Part shown: positions 27,701 to 36,487 of the stretch, piece after piece | Layout: each line of letters begins with the position of its first letter | Numbering within the stretch: position 1 is the first letter of the stretch | Source: Candidatus Peribacteria bacterium | GTDB taxonomy: Bacteria > Patescibacteriota > Gracilibacteria > UBA1369 > LOWO2-01-FULL-3 | Direction: 5' to 3' | NCBI GenBank assembly: GCA_943357285.1 | Contig: CALRGJ010000002.1 | Coordinates: 1-64,000, forward strand | Length of the DNA: 64,000 nt | Position numbers and translations under genes: made by a program | Notes under the pieces: generated by a model | Databases searched by the model: none | The model's input: the letters and a program-made list of their open reading frames with translations, nothing else | What the model was told of the DNA's origin: nothing

Positions 27701-30131
27701 CATGCCCATACATTGGCACATATCCCTGAGCAATTTTCTGGGCGGCAAAACTATTACTCTTTGATGGAAATTTTTCTTTTAACTGAACAGTTTGGAGTGA
27801 ATTTCGACTGTTTCTAAAAGAGTTAATCAAAGTATTATTTCGTGAATTACTAATGTCGTAATCTGCCGCTGCAAGTATCCGCAAATTGTGACCACCAGCG
27901 TTAGTTTCAATACAATTCACAGAGCCGTCTGAGTTTTCCTTCATTAAATACACAAGAAGGTTACTACCACCCTCTGTAGATCCCATCACAATTGCTACAT
28001 AGCCCTCCCTAATTTTTTGTTTTGCATCAACTCCATCTCCCGGTTTTCCACTCATAATCAATGCAGTCATTCTTTTTGTTGTTTCTGAGTCCTTTTCAGC
28101 TCTGAATTTTTCAAGAAGTTTTTCTTTATTGGAACGATTCACTAAATCCTTTCCTATTTCCATTCTCTCTCCATTCTCATCAATACGGATATAACTCAAA
28201 GACCCCTTGATACCTTCCTTCATCAAGCAGAGACAATTGTCATCGACACCCTTCAGAGTATATCCTTCCTTTATTTTCTGGGCGGCAAAACTGGTGGGAA
28301 AACCAGGTTTTGATTTAAGTCTTACAATTGAGGACTTGGCCCATGGTGATTCTTCCTTGCCTCGGTGGGCCTCAATTAGATCATGATTACCCAGAACATC
28401 ATTATCAAAAATGTTTGTTCTTTCCTTGTTTAATTGCCCCAGCAGATTCAAAGCTTCATCATATTTTCCTGCATAGATGAGCTTTTGAACTTCAGAAGCT
28501 TGTGAATCAGCCTGGAATTCGACAACAGCATTATCAATTTCAGATTTTAAAAATACTGGTGCATTGTCCCCAAGTGTGTCATGCATAGATAAAAGTACCT
28601 CTCTAGGATTTTCTCCGGTGTTTTTTAGTAACTGATACTGGTTTGTAAGGCTACAGCTTAATAACGATTGCTGCTCTTTTTTTATTCCTGAAATTTTACT
28701 TTCCTGCTTATTAATAAGTTTATCCCATTTGCCTAAATTTTCTATAGCCTGCGTTATTAAAATTTTAGTGGAAGGCGTCCAAAAATTGAGGGATCCGGGA
28801 TTTTCTGTGACTTGTTTGGCCAACCATTCATACTGCCCCTCTTTTTGCCCTTCCAAATGAGTTAATCTTGTCTGTTCTTCTTTTAATACCTCTTCTAATT
28901 CTTGATATTTTTCTTTGGCCTTCATTACATTTACCGCTAAAGTTTCATTACTTATCAGATTTTCTCTTTGCCCATTAATTAGTTTCCCAAAAGCTTCTAT
29001 CAAAGGTCTTCTGGCTTGTTCCCTATCTGCTTTGTGTGAATCATCCAATTCGCTAAGAGACCAGGTATCTTTATCTACAAGAAAATTTTCCCTTAGGCTG
29101 GTAATAATGGAGCCGATGATACTAGGTGAAATCCTCTGCTCCTCTGGAACTTGCAGATAGGCTTTGTAATAAAGACCCATAGTTTCTACAGACAATCCAA
29201 GGTCTCTATTTATCGCTAGAAAATTTGGTGGAATTTCTGCAACCTCACCAAGAGGTTGCATATTTTGGAGATATTCCTTTTTTGCTTTTATAGCATTGTT
29301 TCTTATTTCACTTTCTTCTTTTTCAAGAGTTTCCAAGTCTGAAACTGTATTGGCCTTTTCCTGTTTTCCCCATATTTCTTGAAGTTTTCCTAAAGTATTC
29401 GTGTCAATTTGTTTCCACTCAGTAGATGTAACTATTGCCTTGGAATCAGATTTCCCAATCGCAAACGCTTCAGGCTGTACGGAAACGTAAATAGCCTCTA
29501 CCAATTTTACAGAGTAAGGTTGATTGTAGATTTGCTCATTAATAATTCTTATTGTCTCGGGACCGACAGCCCCATCGGCAGTAATTCCCAACATTTTTTG
29601 GGCACCGCTAATTTTGTTCTGGTCAAACCCAATTGATTGCATTTTAGAATTTATAGCCTTCCAGTCTTCACTTTTACGGCTATATAGAGGCAAATTCATA
29701 GCCCCCTGAATCTTCTCCTTATTTTTATAGAGCGGTAGAATGTATTTTAAAATTTCTGCGACTTCCGGCTGCTGATCAAAGTTTTCGAGATCAGTCTCTA
29801 TTTCAGCAAAAAGTTTTTTTAGTTTTTCTTCCTTTTTAACGTCTATTTTAGCAAGATCATTTTCTCTTTTTTCAAGCACTTTCTTTAAGGAATTCCCTAG
29901 CTGGTCCTTATATTTTGGGCTAACCGGAGAAGCTTTTATTTTATTCTCAATTTTATCAATTTTTTCCTTTATTTCTGATTCCGTGACTATCTCAGCTTTG
30001 CCTTCCCCTGCTTTTGACTTCTCTTTTTCAGCCTGAACTTTCTTCTCTACAGCCTGAATTTTAGGTACAAACTTATCAGATTGTCCCCCCTCAAAAAAGA
30101 CTAATTTTGATTCTTTAAAATTAAGCTTCAT
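24711..30131 (-). CDS. Giant protein (1806 aa) with HExxH motif, unknown
   Basis: No signal peptide is visible. A charged, coiled-coil N-terminus (about 1-150) precedes a segment like a peptidoglycan-binding fold (GAQKMLGITADGAVGPETI, about 175-195) and long helical regions. Three repeats of about 90 residues begin near 614, 702 and 794 (SFAAQKIKEGY, DAKQKIREGYV, SFAAQKIAQGYV), each with a LMKE-G/D-GS strand. Strongly hydrophobic segments lie at about 1010-1055 and 1110-1130. Near the C-terminus VIIHELQHIYKQG (HELQH at 1606-1610) is an HExxH zinc-protease signature, with possible third ligands E1622 or E1628. The start overlaps the upstream small ORF by 11 bp. A large exported protease or effector is possible but unproven. 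Confidence 0.8.
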   Translation of the reverse strand: MKLNFKESKLVFFEGGQSDKFVPKIQAVEKKVQAEKEKSKAGEGKAEIVTESEIKEKIDKIENKIKASPVSPKYKDQLGNSLKKVLEKRENDLAKIDVKKEEKLKKLFAEIETDLENFDQQPEVAEILKYILPLYKNKEKIQGAMNLPLYSRKSEDWKAINSKMQSIGFDQNKISGAQKMLGITADGAVGPETIRIINEQIYNQPYSVKLVEAIYVSVQPEAFAIGKSDSKAIVTSTEWKQIDTNTLGKLQEIWGKQEKANTVSDLETLEKEESEIRNNAIKAKKEYLQNMQPLGEVAEIPPNFLAINRDLGLSVETMGLYYKAYLQVPEEQRISPSIIGSIITSLRENFLVDKDTWSLSELDDSHKADREQARRPLIEAFGKLINGQRENLISNETLAVNVMKAKEKYQELEEVLKEEQTRLTHLEGQKEGQYEWLAKQVTENPGSLNFWTPSTKILITQAIENLGKWDKLINKQESKISGIKKEQQSLLSCSLTNQYQLLKNTGENPREVLLSMHDTLGDNAPVFLKSEIDNAVVEFQADSQASEVQKLIYAGKYDEALNLLGQLNKERTNIFDNDVLGNHDLIEAHRGKEESPWAKSSIVRLKSKPGFPTSFAAQKIKEGYTLKGVDDNCLCLMKEGIKGSLSYIRIDENGERMEIGKDLVNRSNKEKLLEKFRAEKDSETTKRMTALIMSGKPGDGVDAKQKIREGYVAIVMGSTEGGSNLLVYLMKENSDGSVNCIETNAGGHNLRILAAADYDISNSRNNTLINSFRNSRNSLQTVQLKEKFPSKSNSFAAQKIAQGYVPMYGHDLNKTNSHKGISNDAIYLMKENINGSLNYIAVKEDGSKGDQVIDAETIADSDKQDATMKEAFQKILREKPSFKALGAASKDINAKFAPLQMLFYKTLEGNKPGNFIELAKGYAREVKDSVSSGSIADLRSNLAQARADLNKLKLFGETGMKDEFEQKILSMENQLSQVAALVDSKRIESFCNMILSADFEEDSFDRWMIKDALPFIGAILTATVAIVLICTGVGSGVGGLMLMAGVGTLAGMAGNELATIGSNYIGKAVYGEDGFTNKTMLGKYITDEKVFNPQTGQYEEISSSELNQVYGKQFVVGFVTTFALLGCGQIAGKFLSKFAAANGASPGFKGMAAKLLSKIPKLRNHEINLLNQKGLGNMMNKLGREFLEETREEMIESAAEKGHPALGFLASLYHCLNGGAVSYKMGKYKVVSNGASKTGDNEVSTNWSYDQSQRAEFIKNLQAEYGKNGFKVEVSEDGTVTAETTITLKDGSVAKNKMIFKPTTESLWIRQLFTEGLDETGKSEIKRLYGLKQAGENKYEFTNLSPEGKIALTEYLKNKGFVINGDNPDGSFTAIKGNEIVSLKAAASADSNSETNLARMTRETKECWGKMNALKDRMFDFDEARKDVAAGRMTRDAYKAKVHEIQNKARDVIKSIRQELHSGNDQLSVEDLYKKYLQDSDIPLEQQQMIVATISHMINVRGNTVAFEAGLSGSTQEAKDEALKARLIEAGTLHRSIEGKIAYKMIDGVLCIRCETAADYAKFFGDFDSHTSAGLALSATESGIGIGIIVVKPHVELSMKSHVIIHELQHIYKQGSNSLEPEMAIHGEALQSIRGVDGNFSILTPDGDIRPESIHTYMQAKKAFYEHRLKDEALAFLVTEGHSLNSICNRLLNPNGSYDYLGDTEFRQMAFNELGIAQAQASTKDPALLEKTFNHALESTRDEYLEDAQAIVYKLAATVEFIQNQGMNETAAREYLRDYLMFVPLSTWEFHLNNLQASMSSEKGKI

Positions 30132-30435
30132 TGAGTTTATTTAGAATATTTTCACTATTCTCCTGTTCTTCCTTTTCTTCTGCCTTTATCGCCTTCTTCT
30201 CTTGCAGGTGGAAAAATTCATTTATATTGAGAATAAATGATTGATTTAGGGCTCTTTTCTCCAAATTCGCCTCCTCTTCTATCTTTTTTACTGAATCTGC
30301 CTCAATTTGAAAAATCTTCAGAAGCTGTTTTTGCTTTTGTTCATCAATGAAATCGAGCAATTTTGAATAAAGGGCTTTTTCTGAGTCCTTAATTACACGA
30401 CTAGATTTGATTAACTCCTTTATTTTGTCTTTCAT
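30121..30435 (-). CDS. Small coiled-coil protein, operon partner of the giant protein
   Basis: A 104-residue, highly charged, almost wholly helical protein (many Lys, Glu and Gln). It has no Cys and no membrane segment and ends EEKEEQENSENILNKLNEA. Its stop lies 11 bp inside the giant gene, so translation is probably coupled. It might be a chaperone or assembly partner for the giant protein, as an inference from coupling only. TATAAT 21 nt upstream and a 21-bp inverted repeat mark its promoter region, which is divergent from kup. Confidence 0.65.
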   Translation of the reverse strand: MKDKIKELIKSSRVIKDSEKALYSKLLDFIDEQKQKQLLKIFQIEADSVKKIEEEANLEKRALNQSFILNINEFFHLQEKKAIKAEEKEEQENSENILNKLNEA

Positions 30436-30456
30436 TTTGGTTTTTGCAATCTGTAG

Positions 30457-30483
30457 ATTATACCATTTTTAGACCAAAAATGG
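30457..30483 (-). promoter_or_regulatory. Promoter -10 box with adjoining inverted repeat
   Basis: Minus-strand TATAAT (30462-30457) is directly preceded by a perfect 8-bp-arm inverted repeat with a 5-bp centre (CCATTTTT 30463-30470, AAAAATGG 30476-30483). The dyad fills the place between -10 and -35, the position of a repressor operator for the giant-protein operon. Confidence 0.55.
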
Positions 30484-30510
30484 AAGTATCAGATGCTATA
30501 CTGTAATAAA

Positions 30511-30538
30511 TTGACGATAGAAATTTCATCGGTATAAT
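30511..30538 (+). promoter_or_regulatory. kup promoter
   Basis: TTGACG (30511-30516), 16-bp spacer, TATAAT (30533-30538). Seven nucleotides separate the -10 box from the kup ATG, so the transcript should be leaderless. Confidence 0.75.
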
Positions 30539-30545
30539 TAAGTCC

Positions 30546-32468
30546 ATGCAGAATCCTCATAAAAGCAAAGGCAAATTATTAACCATGTCTTTTGCCGCTC
30601 TTGGGGTGGTTTTTGGAGATATTGGCACTTCACCACTTTATGCCGTAAATGAAATGTTTTTTGGTCATGGCCAGATTCCAGTAACTCAAGCAAACGTACT
30701 TGGTAGCATCTCTTTAGTTCTCTGGGCTTTGACTTTAATTGTGGCTTTCAAGTATCTGATTTTTGTACTCCGTGCTGATAATGATGGAGAGGGTGGAGTT
30801 TTCGCACTTTATGGACTTTTGAATAAATATAAGAAGAAAAGCCTAGCTTTTTTGATGATAATTTTAACTTTGGCGGCGGGATTACTTTTTGGTGATGGAA
30901 TTATTACGCCAGCTATTAGCGTGCTTTCTGCTGTGGAAGGATTGAATGTGGCGACACCAATTTTTGCCAGCTACATTGTGCCGATTACAATCGTTATTCT
31001 CACACTGCTTTTTGCGATTCAGTATAAAGGAACAGCAAAAATCGGTAAGGTTTTTGGTCCAATTTTAATTATATGGTTCGTGGCGATTGCTATTTTAGGA
31101 TTCAAACAAATAACAATTAATCCTCAAATTCTTCAGGCTTTAAATCCAGTGTATGGATTCGAATTTTTGGCTGCCAGTTCAATGAAATCTATATTCTTAA
31201 TTCTTGGAGCGGTAATGTTGGCTATTACTGGAGGGGAAGCTCTTTATGCGGACATGGGACACTTTGGGAAAAATCCAATTAGGGTTAGCTGGTTTCTAGT
31301 GGTTTATCCTGCACTTATTCTGAATTATCTTGGCCAGGGAGCTTTATTGCTCGGGCAGAATCAAATCATTAACGGAAATATTTTCTATAGCATGGTACCT
31401 CATGCCTTAATTTTCCCTATGGTAATTTTGGCTACTTTGGCGACAGTGATTGCCTCACAAGCGCTTATTTCTGGAGCTTTCTCTCTGACTACTCAAGCAA
31501 TCGCTCTTGGCTTATTGCCTAGGTTAAAGATCAGTCATACCCATCACGAACATTCTGGTCAGATTTATATAAATTTTATAAATTGGGCTTTGTACATTGG
31601 ATGCGTCTGTCTTGTTCTAGTATTTAAATCTAGCAGTGCTCTGGCTTCGGCATACGGTCTAGCGGTGTCTTGCGATATGGTGACGACTTCTCTGGCAATG
31701 ATGGCAATTGCTCGCAATAAATGGAACTGGAATTACGTTAAAATATTCATGATTTTTGGACTTTTATCTATCGTGGATCTTTCCTTCCTCACTGCAAATT
31801 CAATCAAATTTCTCGAAGGAGGTTTCGTGCCGCTAACAATAGGTGTGGTTTTATTCAGTGTAATGCGAACCTGGAAATGGGGAAGAAAATCCACTTTTTC
31901 GGCCTATTCGAGCCAGGATACTTTGTCTATTAGCGCTCTAATTAAATTAAAACAAAAGGCTACTCATTTAGTGAATCAGACAGTTATATTTATGGCGCCG
32001 AAGCCATTGGAAAAGGCTTCCGATAACACTCCAGCTCTTTTTCAGGCTTACTATGAAAGAACTGCAGCACTTCCAAAAAATATAGTTTTTGTGGATGTAA
32101 TTACTCAAAAAGTTCCTTACATTTCAGAGGAAGAACGTCACAATGTGAGAGTTTTTGAAAAAGGAAATAAAGGCACGATTTTGGGAGTTACTATCAATTT
32201 TGGCTTCATGGAAGAATCAAATGTAGAAGCAGTTCTAGAGGATATGGCTTCTCATAAAGAACTAAAACTTGAACACGATCCTAAGCAATGGCATGTAGTG
32301 GCGTCTTTGGAAAGACTTATTCCTGCTACAGATCTTTCAATAATGAAAAGAATACGCCTAGCTTACTTCAAACTATTACGCAGAAATTCTGAACCAGCCT
32401 ATGAATATTTCTGTCTAGGAAATGACGTACAACTGACACTTGTACAGATACCGGTAAAAATTCGGTAA
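30546..32468 (+). CDS. kup: KUP-family potassium uptake protein
   Basis: A 640-residue potassium-proton symporter of the KUP/HAK/KT family. The signature GVVFGDIGTSPLYAVNEMF opens the protein (about residues 20-38), and GDGIITPAISVLSAVEGL and GGEALYADMGHFG follow. About twelve membrane segments extend to residue 450, and a cytoplasmic C-terminal domain of about 180 residues follows. It works in the cytoplasmic membrane. The promoter suggests leaderless initiation. It is a single gene, with tRNA-Arg convergent right after it. Confidence 0.95.
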   Translation: MQNPHKSKGKLLTMSFAALGVVFGDIGTSPLYAVNEMFFGHGQIPVTQANVLGSISLVLWALTLIVAFKYLIFVLRADNDGEGGVFALYGLLNKYKKKSLAFLMIILTLAAGLLFGDGIITPAISVLSAVEGLNVATPIFASYIVPITIVILTLLFAIQYKGTAKIGKVFGPILIIWFVAIAILGFKQITINPQILQALNPVYGFEFLAASSMKSIFLILGAVMLAITGGEALYADMGHFGKNPIRVSWFLVVYPALILNYLGQGALLLGQNQIINGNIFYSMVPHALIFPMVILATLATVIASQALISGAFSLTTQAIALGLLPRLKISHTHHEHSGQIYINFINWALYIGCVCLVLVFKSSSALASAYGLAVSCDMVTTSLAMMAIARNKWNWNYVKIFMIFGLLSIVDLSFLTANSIKFLEGGFVPLTIGVVLFSVMRTWKWGRKSTFSAYSSQDTLSISALIKLKQKATHLVNQTVIFMAPKPLEKASDNTPALFQAYYERTAALPKNIVFVDVITQKVPYISEEERHNVRVFEKGNKGTILGVTINFGFMEESNVEAVLEDMASHKELKLEHDPKQWHVVASLERLIPATDLSIMKRIRLAYFKLLRRNSEPAYEYFCLGNDVQLTLVQIPVKIR

Positions 32469-32473
32469 ACTTC

Positions 32474-32548
32474 TGGTGCTCTCGGCAGGAATTGAACCTG
32501 CATCTAAGGTTTAGGAAACCCCTATTCTATCCATTGAAATACGAGAGC
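32474..32548 (-). tRNA. tRNA-Arg (anticodon CCT)
   Basis: A 75-nt tRNA on the minus strand with acceptor GCTCTCG/CGAGAGC (seven perfect pairs). The anticodon loop is TTCCTAA (anticodon CCT, reads AGG), with two wobble pairs in the anticodon stem. T arm GCAGG-TTCAATT-CCTGC and encoded CCA are present. Confidence 0.9.
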
Positions 32549-32557
32549 CTGGGCTCT

Positions 32558-33163
32558 TTAGCACTTATTCAAAACTATGCACCTTGTCTTGTCTTCAGGC
32601 AATTCAGCTTTAGACTTTATGACAAATTTATCCATAGTTTCTACTTTATCAGCCCAAACTCCTTTGAGAGCTCCTTCTAGGTCTTCATCTCCCATTGGAA
32701 TAATAATTCTTGGCTCAATACCTTCAATTACTTCGCTGGCTTTTTTAGCTTCAAGATTGCTGTTTTTACCAACTTTTATCATCAATACATCTACATCTCC
32801 AATTTCCTTCAACATGTCGCTAGTAAGAGTATGTCCTAGTTCTCCGAGATGACAGATCTTAATTCCATCCACTTGAAAACGGAAAATTATAGTTTTTTCA
32901 CCTTTATTTCCTTCTTCTTCTTTTGATTTAGATTGAGTCCAAGCTGAAAATCCAACGATTGGCACATCTTTGATCTCATATTCTCCTGGCCAGTCGAAAA
33001 CTCTTGTAGCTCCTTCTACTGCCGCAATCTCTTGCTTAGAACCAAGGCTAGAAAGCACAAAATCTCCTTTCAGTTTACCAGCGCTACTGTCTGGATTGAT
33101 CACCAAAGTAGTGTCTTTATTCTTGATTGTGAAGCAACTATTGTTATGCCAGGTAATTTCCAT
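32558..33163 (-). CDS. Metallo-beta-lactamase-fold protein without the metal motif
   Basis: A 201-residue protein with the beta-strand order of UlaG/Lactamase_B_3-type proteins: MEITWHNNSCFTIKNKDTTLVINP, FDWPGEYEI, FRFQVDGIKICHLGELGH, VDVLMIKVG and RIIIPMGDE. The usual HxHxDH loop after the second strand is absent (SLGSKQEI instead), so normal dinuclear zinc hydrolase chemistry is unlikely. Such shortened members are common in CPR genomes. Function unknown. It ends 9 bp before the tRNA-Arg gene on the same strand. Confidence 0.75.
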   Translation of the reverse strand: MEITWHNNSCFTIKNKDTTLVINPDSSAGKLKGDFVLSSLGSKQEIAAVEGATRVFDWPGEYEIKDVPIVGFSAWTQSKSKEEEGNKGEKTIIFRFQVDGIKICHLGELGHTLTSDMLKEIGDVDVLMIKVGKNSNLEAKKASEVIEGIEPRIIIPMGDEDLEGALKGVWADKVETMDKFVIKSKAELPEDKTRCIVLNKC

Positions 33164-33291
33164 ATAGTTTAGTTAAATCTGTAAAATGCAGGGGAAGACT
33201 AGCAAAAATGGGGGAAATAGGCAAGATTTCGGGAAGCTTGTCAGAGTATTGCTTTGTTGATAGAGTATGTTCCGATTGAAACAAGCCTTAA

Positions 33292-34620
<1,329 letters not shown>

Positions 34621-34632
34621 AAATTTCTGAAC

Positions 34633-35493
34633 ATGATGCAGGATATTAAAAAATCAGTAGTGAGAGATTTGTGGCCTAAAAGGGCTGCTGATTCTCATAA
34701 AGGCCAGAATGGTCGTGTGCTAATTATTGGAGGAAGTATTGATTATTCGGGTGCGCCAATTTTGTCTGGCCTTGGAGCTTTGTACAGTGGTGCTGATTTG
34801 GTTTACCTTTATGTTCCGGAATGTAATTTTGAATGTTCTCGCAGTATGTATCCGGATTTTATTGTAAAAAAATATCCCGGAGAATTTCTCACCCCTAGAT
34901 ATGCAGCAGAGATAATCGAATTCGCGAAAAAAAAGGCCGATAGTCTTTTAATCGGACCTGGGATGGGAGAGAGAGAACAGACTCAGGAAGCAATTTTGGA
35001 AATCGTGAATAATCTGCATATACCAATGGTTTTGGATGCTGAAGCGATGATGGTTTTGAAGAAGATTGATAAGTTTCCGTTACAACAACAAATCGTAATT
35101 ACTCCACATCAAAATGAGTTCAAACATTTGGTGGATAGAGATATTGTGGTGAGTGAAAATGACCCTAAATCTTCTGTGCTTTTGCGTTCAGTAGCGATGG
35201 ATTTACATATTAATGTTTTGCTGAAGGGTCGTGTGGATTATGTGTCATCTGAGGAAGGAGTGGTAGAAACAAATCGTACCGGAAATGCTGGCATGACCGT
35301 CGGTGGAAGTGGTGATGTGCTCGCCGGTGTAGTGGCGACTTTATTGGCTCAGGGACTTGATGGATTTAATGCTGCGAGATGTGCAGCTTATTATGTGGGA
35401 GTAGCTGGAGACATGCTAAAAAAGAATAAAGGATATCATTTCTCAGCTAGCGATATTGCCATGATGCTTCCATATGCACTTCCTGAAGTTTAA
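34633..35493 (+). CDS. nnrD: ADP/ATP-dependent NAD(P)H-hydrate dehydratase
   Basis: A 286-residue protein matching the C-terminal (dehydratase) domain of YjeF, a ribokinase-like fold that repairs hydrated NADH and NADPH. Visible motifs are GRVLIIGGSIDYSGAPILSG, LLIGPGMG, LDAEAM, TPHQNEF and the signature NRTGNAGMTVGGSGDVLAGV. The YjeF N-terminal epimerase domain is absent, and no separate nnrE lies in the window. It overlaps pgeF by 20 bp. Confidence 0.93.
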   Translation: MMQDIKKSVVRDLWPKRAADSHKGQNGRVLIIGGSIDYSGAPILSGLGALYSGADLVYLYVPECNFECSRSMYPDFIVKKYPGEFLTPRYAAEIIEFAKKKADSLLIGPGMGEREQTQEAILEIVNNLHIPMVLDAEAMMVLKKIDKFPLQQQIVITPHQNEFKHLVDRDIVVSENDPKSSVLLRSVAMDLHINVLLKGRVDYVSSEEGVVETNRTGNAGMTVGGSGDVLAGVVATLLAQGLDGFNAARCAAYYVGVAGDMLKKNKGYHFSASDIAMMLPYALPEV

Positions 35494-36256
35494 AATTTTT
35501 GAAAAGTTTGCTGGCATGATTCGCCATGGTCTTTCGACGAGAAATGGTGGAGTGAGTGGTGGCGAGGACGGAAAGGAGTATTTGGCGAGCCTGAACTTGG
35601 GACAATTCGAGGAAGATAGTAAAGAAAATTTGGAAGAAAATTATAAGAGATTTTGCGAGGAGGTGGGGGTGGATAGTGGGCGGCTGGTCAGGGCCAATCA
35701 AGTTCACAAAGATGATATTTTAATTTTAAAAGGCGAAGTAGACCGTGGTAATTATGGCCTAAATAAGCCACAAGGCGACCATGATGGATTTATTACGAAT
35801 GTGAATGGCTTGGCTCTTTCTGTGCGCTTTGCGGACTGTCAGGGAGTGTTGTTTTTTGATCCGGTTCGGCGAGTAATTGCGGCGGTGCATGCTGGCTGGA
35901 GAGGAAATGCAAAAAATATTATTGGAAAATGTGTGAGAAAAATGGTGGAGGAATTTGGATGCTCGGCGGGAGATATTTTCGTGGGAATTTCACAATCATT
36001 GGGACCATGTCATGCGGAATTTAGCGAGCCGGAAAAGGAATTGCCCGATTGGATGCAAAAATATGTGGGAGGAGCAGATGGCCGCCATGTAGATTTATGG
36101 CAATGTAGTTTTGATCAATTGGTGGCAGAAGGTGTGCCGGCTGAAAATATTGAAATAATGCGACGATGCACCGTATGCGAAAATGATATTTTCTTTTCTT
36201 CTCGTGCTGGAAAAGGGAAAATGGGAGTGATGGCAGGGGTGATTTGTTTGAAATAA
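35474..36256 (+). CDS. pgeF: Laccase-domain protein, peptidoglycan editing factor PgeF (YfiH family)
   Basis: A 260-residue protein of the YfiH/DUF152 family. Key motifs are LSTRNGGVSGG, the metal-site His in ANQVHKDD, Cys in FADCQGVLFFDP and His in AAVHAGWRGNAKNII. Homologues in other bacteria remove wrongly inserted amino acids from peptidoglycan precursors or act as purine nucleosidases. The start at 35474 overlaps nnrD by 20 bp; Met at 35516 is an alternative. Expression is probably coupled to nnrD. The small-RNA promoter at 36247-36275 begins inside its last codons. Confidence 0.9.
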   Translation: MHFLKFKIFEKFAGMIRHGLSTRNGGVSGGEDGKEYLASLNLGQFEEDSKENLEENYKRFCEEVGVDSGRLVRANQVHKDDILILKGEVDRGNYGLNKPQGDHDGFITNVNGLALSVRFADCQGVLFFDPVRRVIAAVHAGWRGNAKNIIGKCVRKMVEEFGCSAGDIFVGISQSLGPCHAEFSEPEKELPDWMQKYVGGADGRHVDLWQCSFDQLVAEGVPAENIEIMRRCTVCENDIFFSSRAGKGKMGVMAGVICLK

Positions 36257-36275
36257 GCTTTTTATTTGATATAAT
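36247..36275 (+). promoter_or_regulatory. Promoter of small RNA A
   Basis: TTTGAA (36247-36252), 17-bp spacer ending in TGA, then TATAAT (36270-36275). The extended -10 plus following bases, TGnTATAATTATT, is repeated exactly at the second small-RNA locus (63961-63973, minus strand). Confidence 0.8.
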
Positions 36276-36281
36276 TATTTT

Positions 36282-36392
36282 GGGTGACAATCCAAATTTA
36301 TTTTTCTTGGCTTTTTAAAACCAAGCTGGTGGAGCCGTTAGATCACTGTCGGCATGTAAGAAAAGCTCTCTAATCAATTTAGAGAGCTTTTT
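36282..36392 (+). ncRNA. Small RNA A, complementary to the convergent tRNA-like RNA
   Basis: A predicted 111-nt RNA. Its 5' end GGTGACAATCC (36283-36293) is complementary to the anticodon-loop region of the tRNA-like RNA (36436-36446). A hairpin CTTGG/CCAAG (36306-36325) is followed at once by CTGGTGGAGCCGT (36326-36338), which complements that RNA's 3' acceptor strand plus CCA (36399-36411). It ends in the shared intrinsic terminator. No ORF is apparent. Function is inferred from complementarity only. Confidence 0.65.
36361..36392. terminator. Shared bidirectional terminator, locus A
   Basis: A perfect 13-bp-arm hairpin AAAAGCTCTCTAA-TCAAT-TTAGAGAGCTTTT with T-runs on both strands. It lies between the small RNA (plus) and the tRNA-like gene (minus). 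Confidence 0.9.
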
Positions 36393-36399
36393 GCTAATC

Positions 36400-36471
36400 T
36401 GGTGGAGCCGTGGGGAGTTGAACCCCAGACACCTAGGTGACAATCCTGGTGTCGCAACCACCACCGGCCCC
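36400..36471 (-). tRNA. Aberrant tRNA-like RNA A (possible anticodon TGT; identity uncertain)
   Basis: 72 nt with a good acceptor stem GGGGCCG/CGGCTCC, T arm TGGGG-TTCAACT-CCCCA, discriminator A and encoded CCA. The middle is odd: a stable hairpin ACACC-AGG/CCT-A-GGTGT with loop ATTGTCA competes with any D stem, so the RNA may lack a D arm, as tmRNA ends do. Reading the loop as an anticodon gives TGT (Thr) with a mismatch in the stem; GTC (Asp) would have no stem. A promoter lies upstream. Confidence 0.6.
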
Positions 36472-36487
36472 ATCGAGTAGCAGTCTG

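Noticed and set aside
36326-36411. Two copies of CTGGTGGAGCCGT as attachment-site (att) repeats of an integrated element
   Set aside because: They are only 73 bp apart with no integrase or cargo, and the same arrangement with a different sequence recurs at 63.8 kb. The copies also fall inside predicted RNA partners, which explains them better.
36400-36471. tmRNA (ssrA)
   Set aside because: 5' and 3' ends look tmRNA-like, but only 72 nt lie between them. There is no tag ORF and no pseudoknots.
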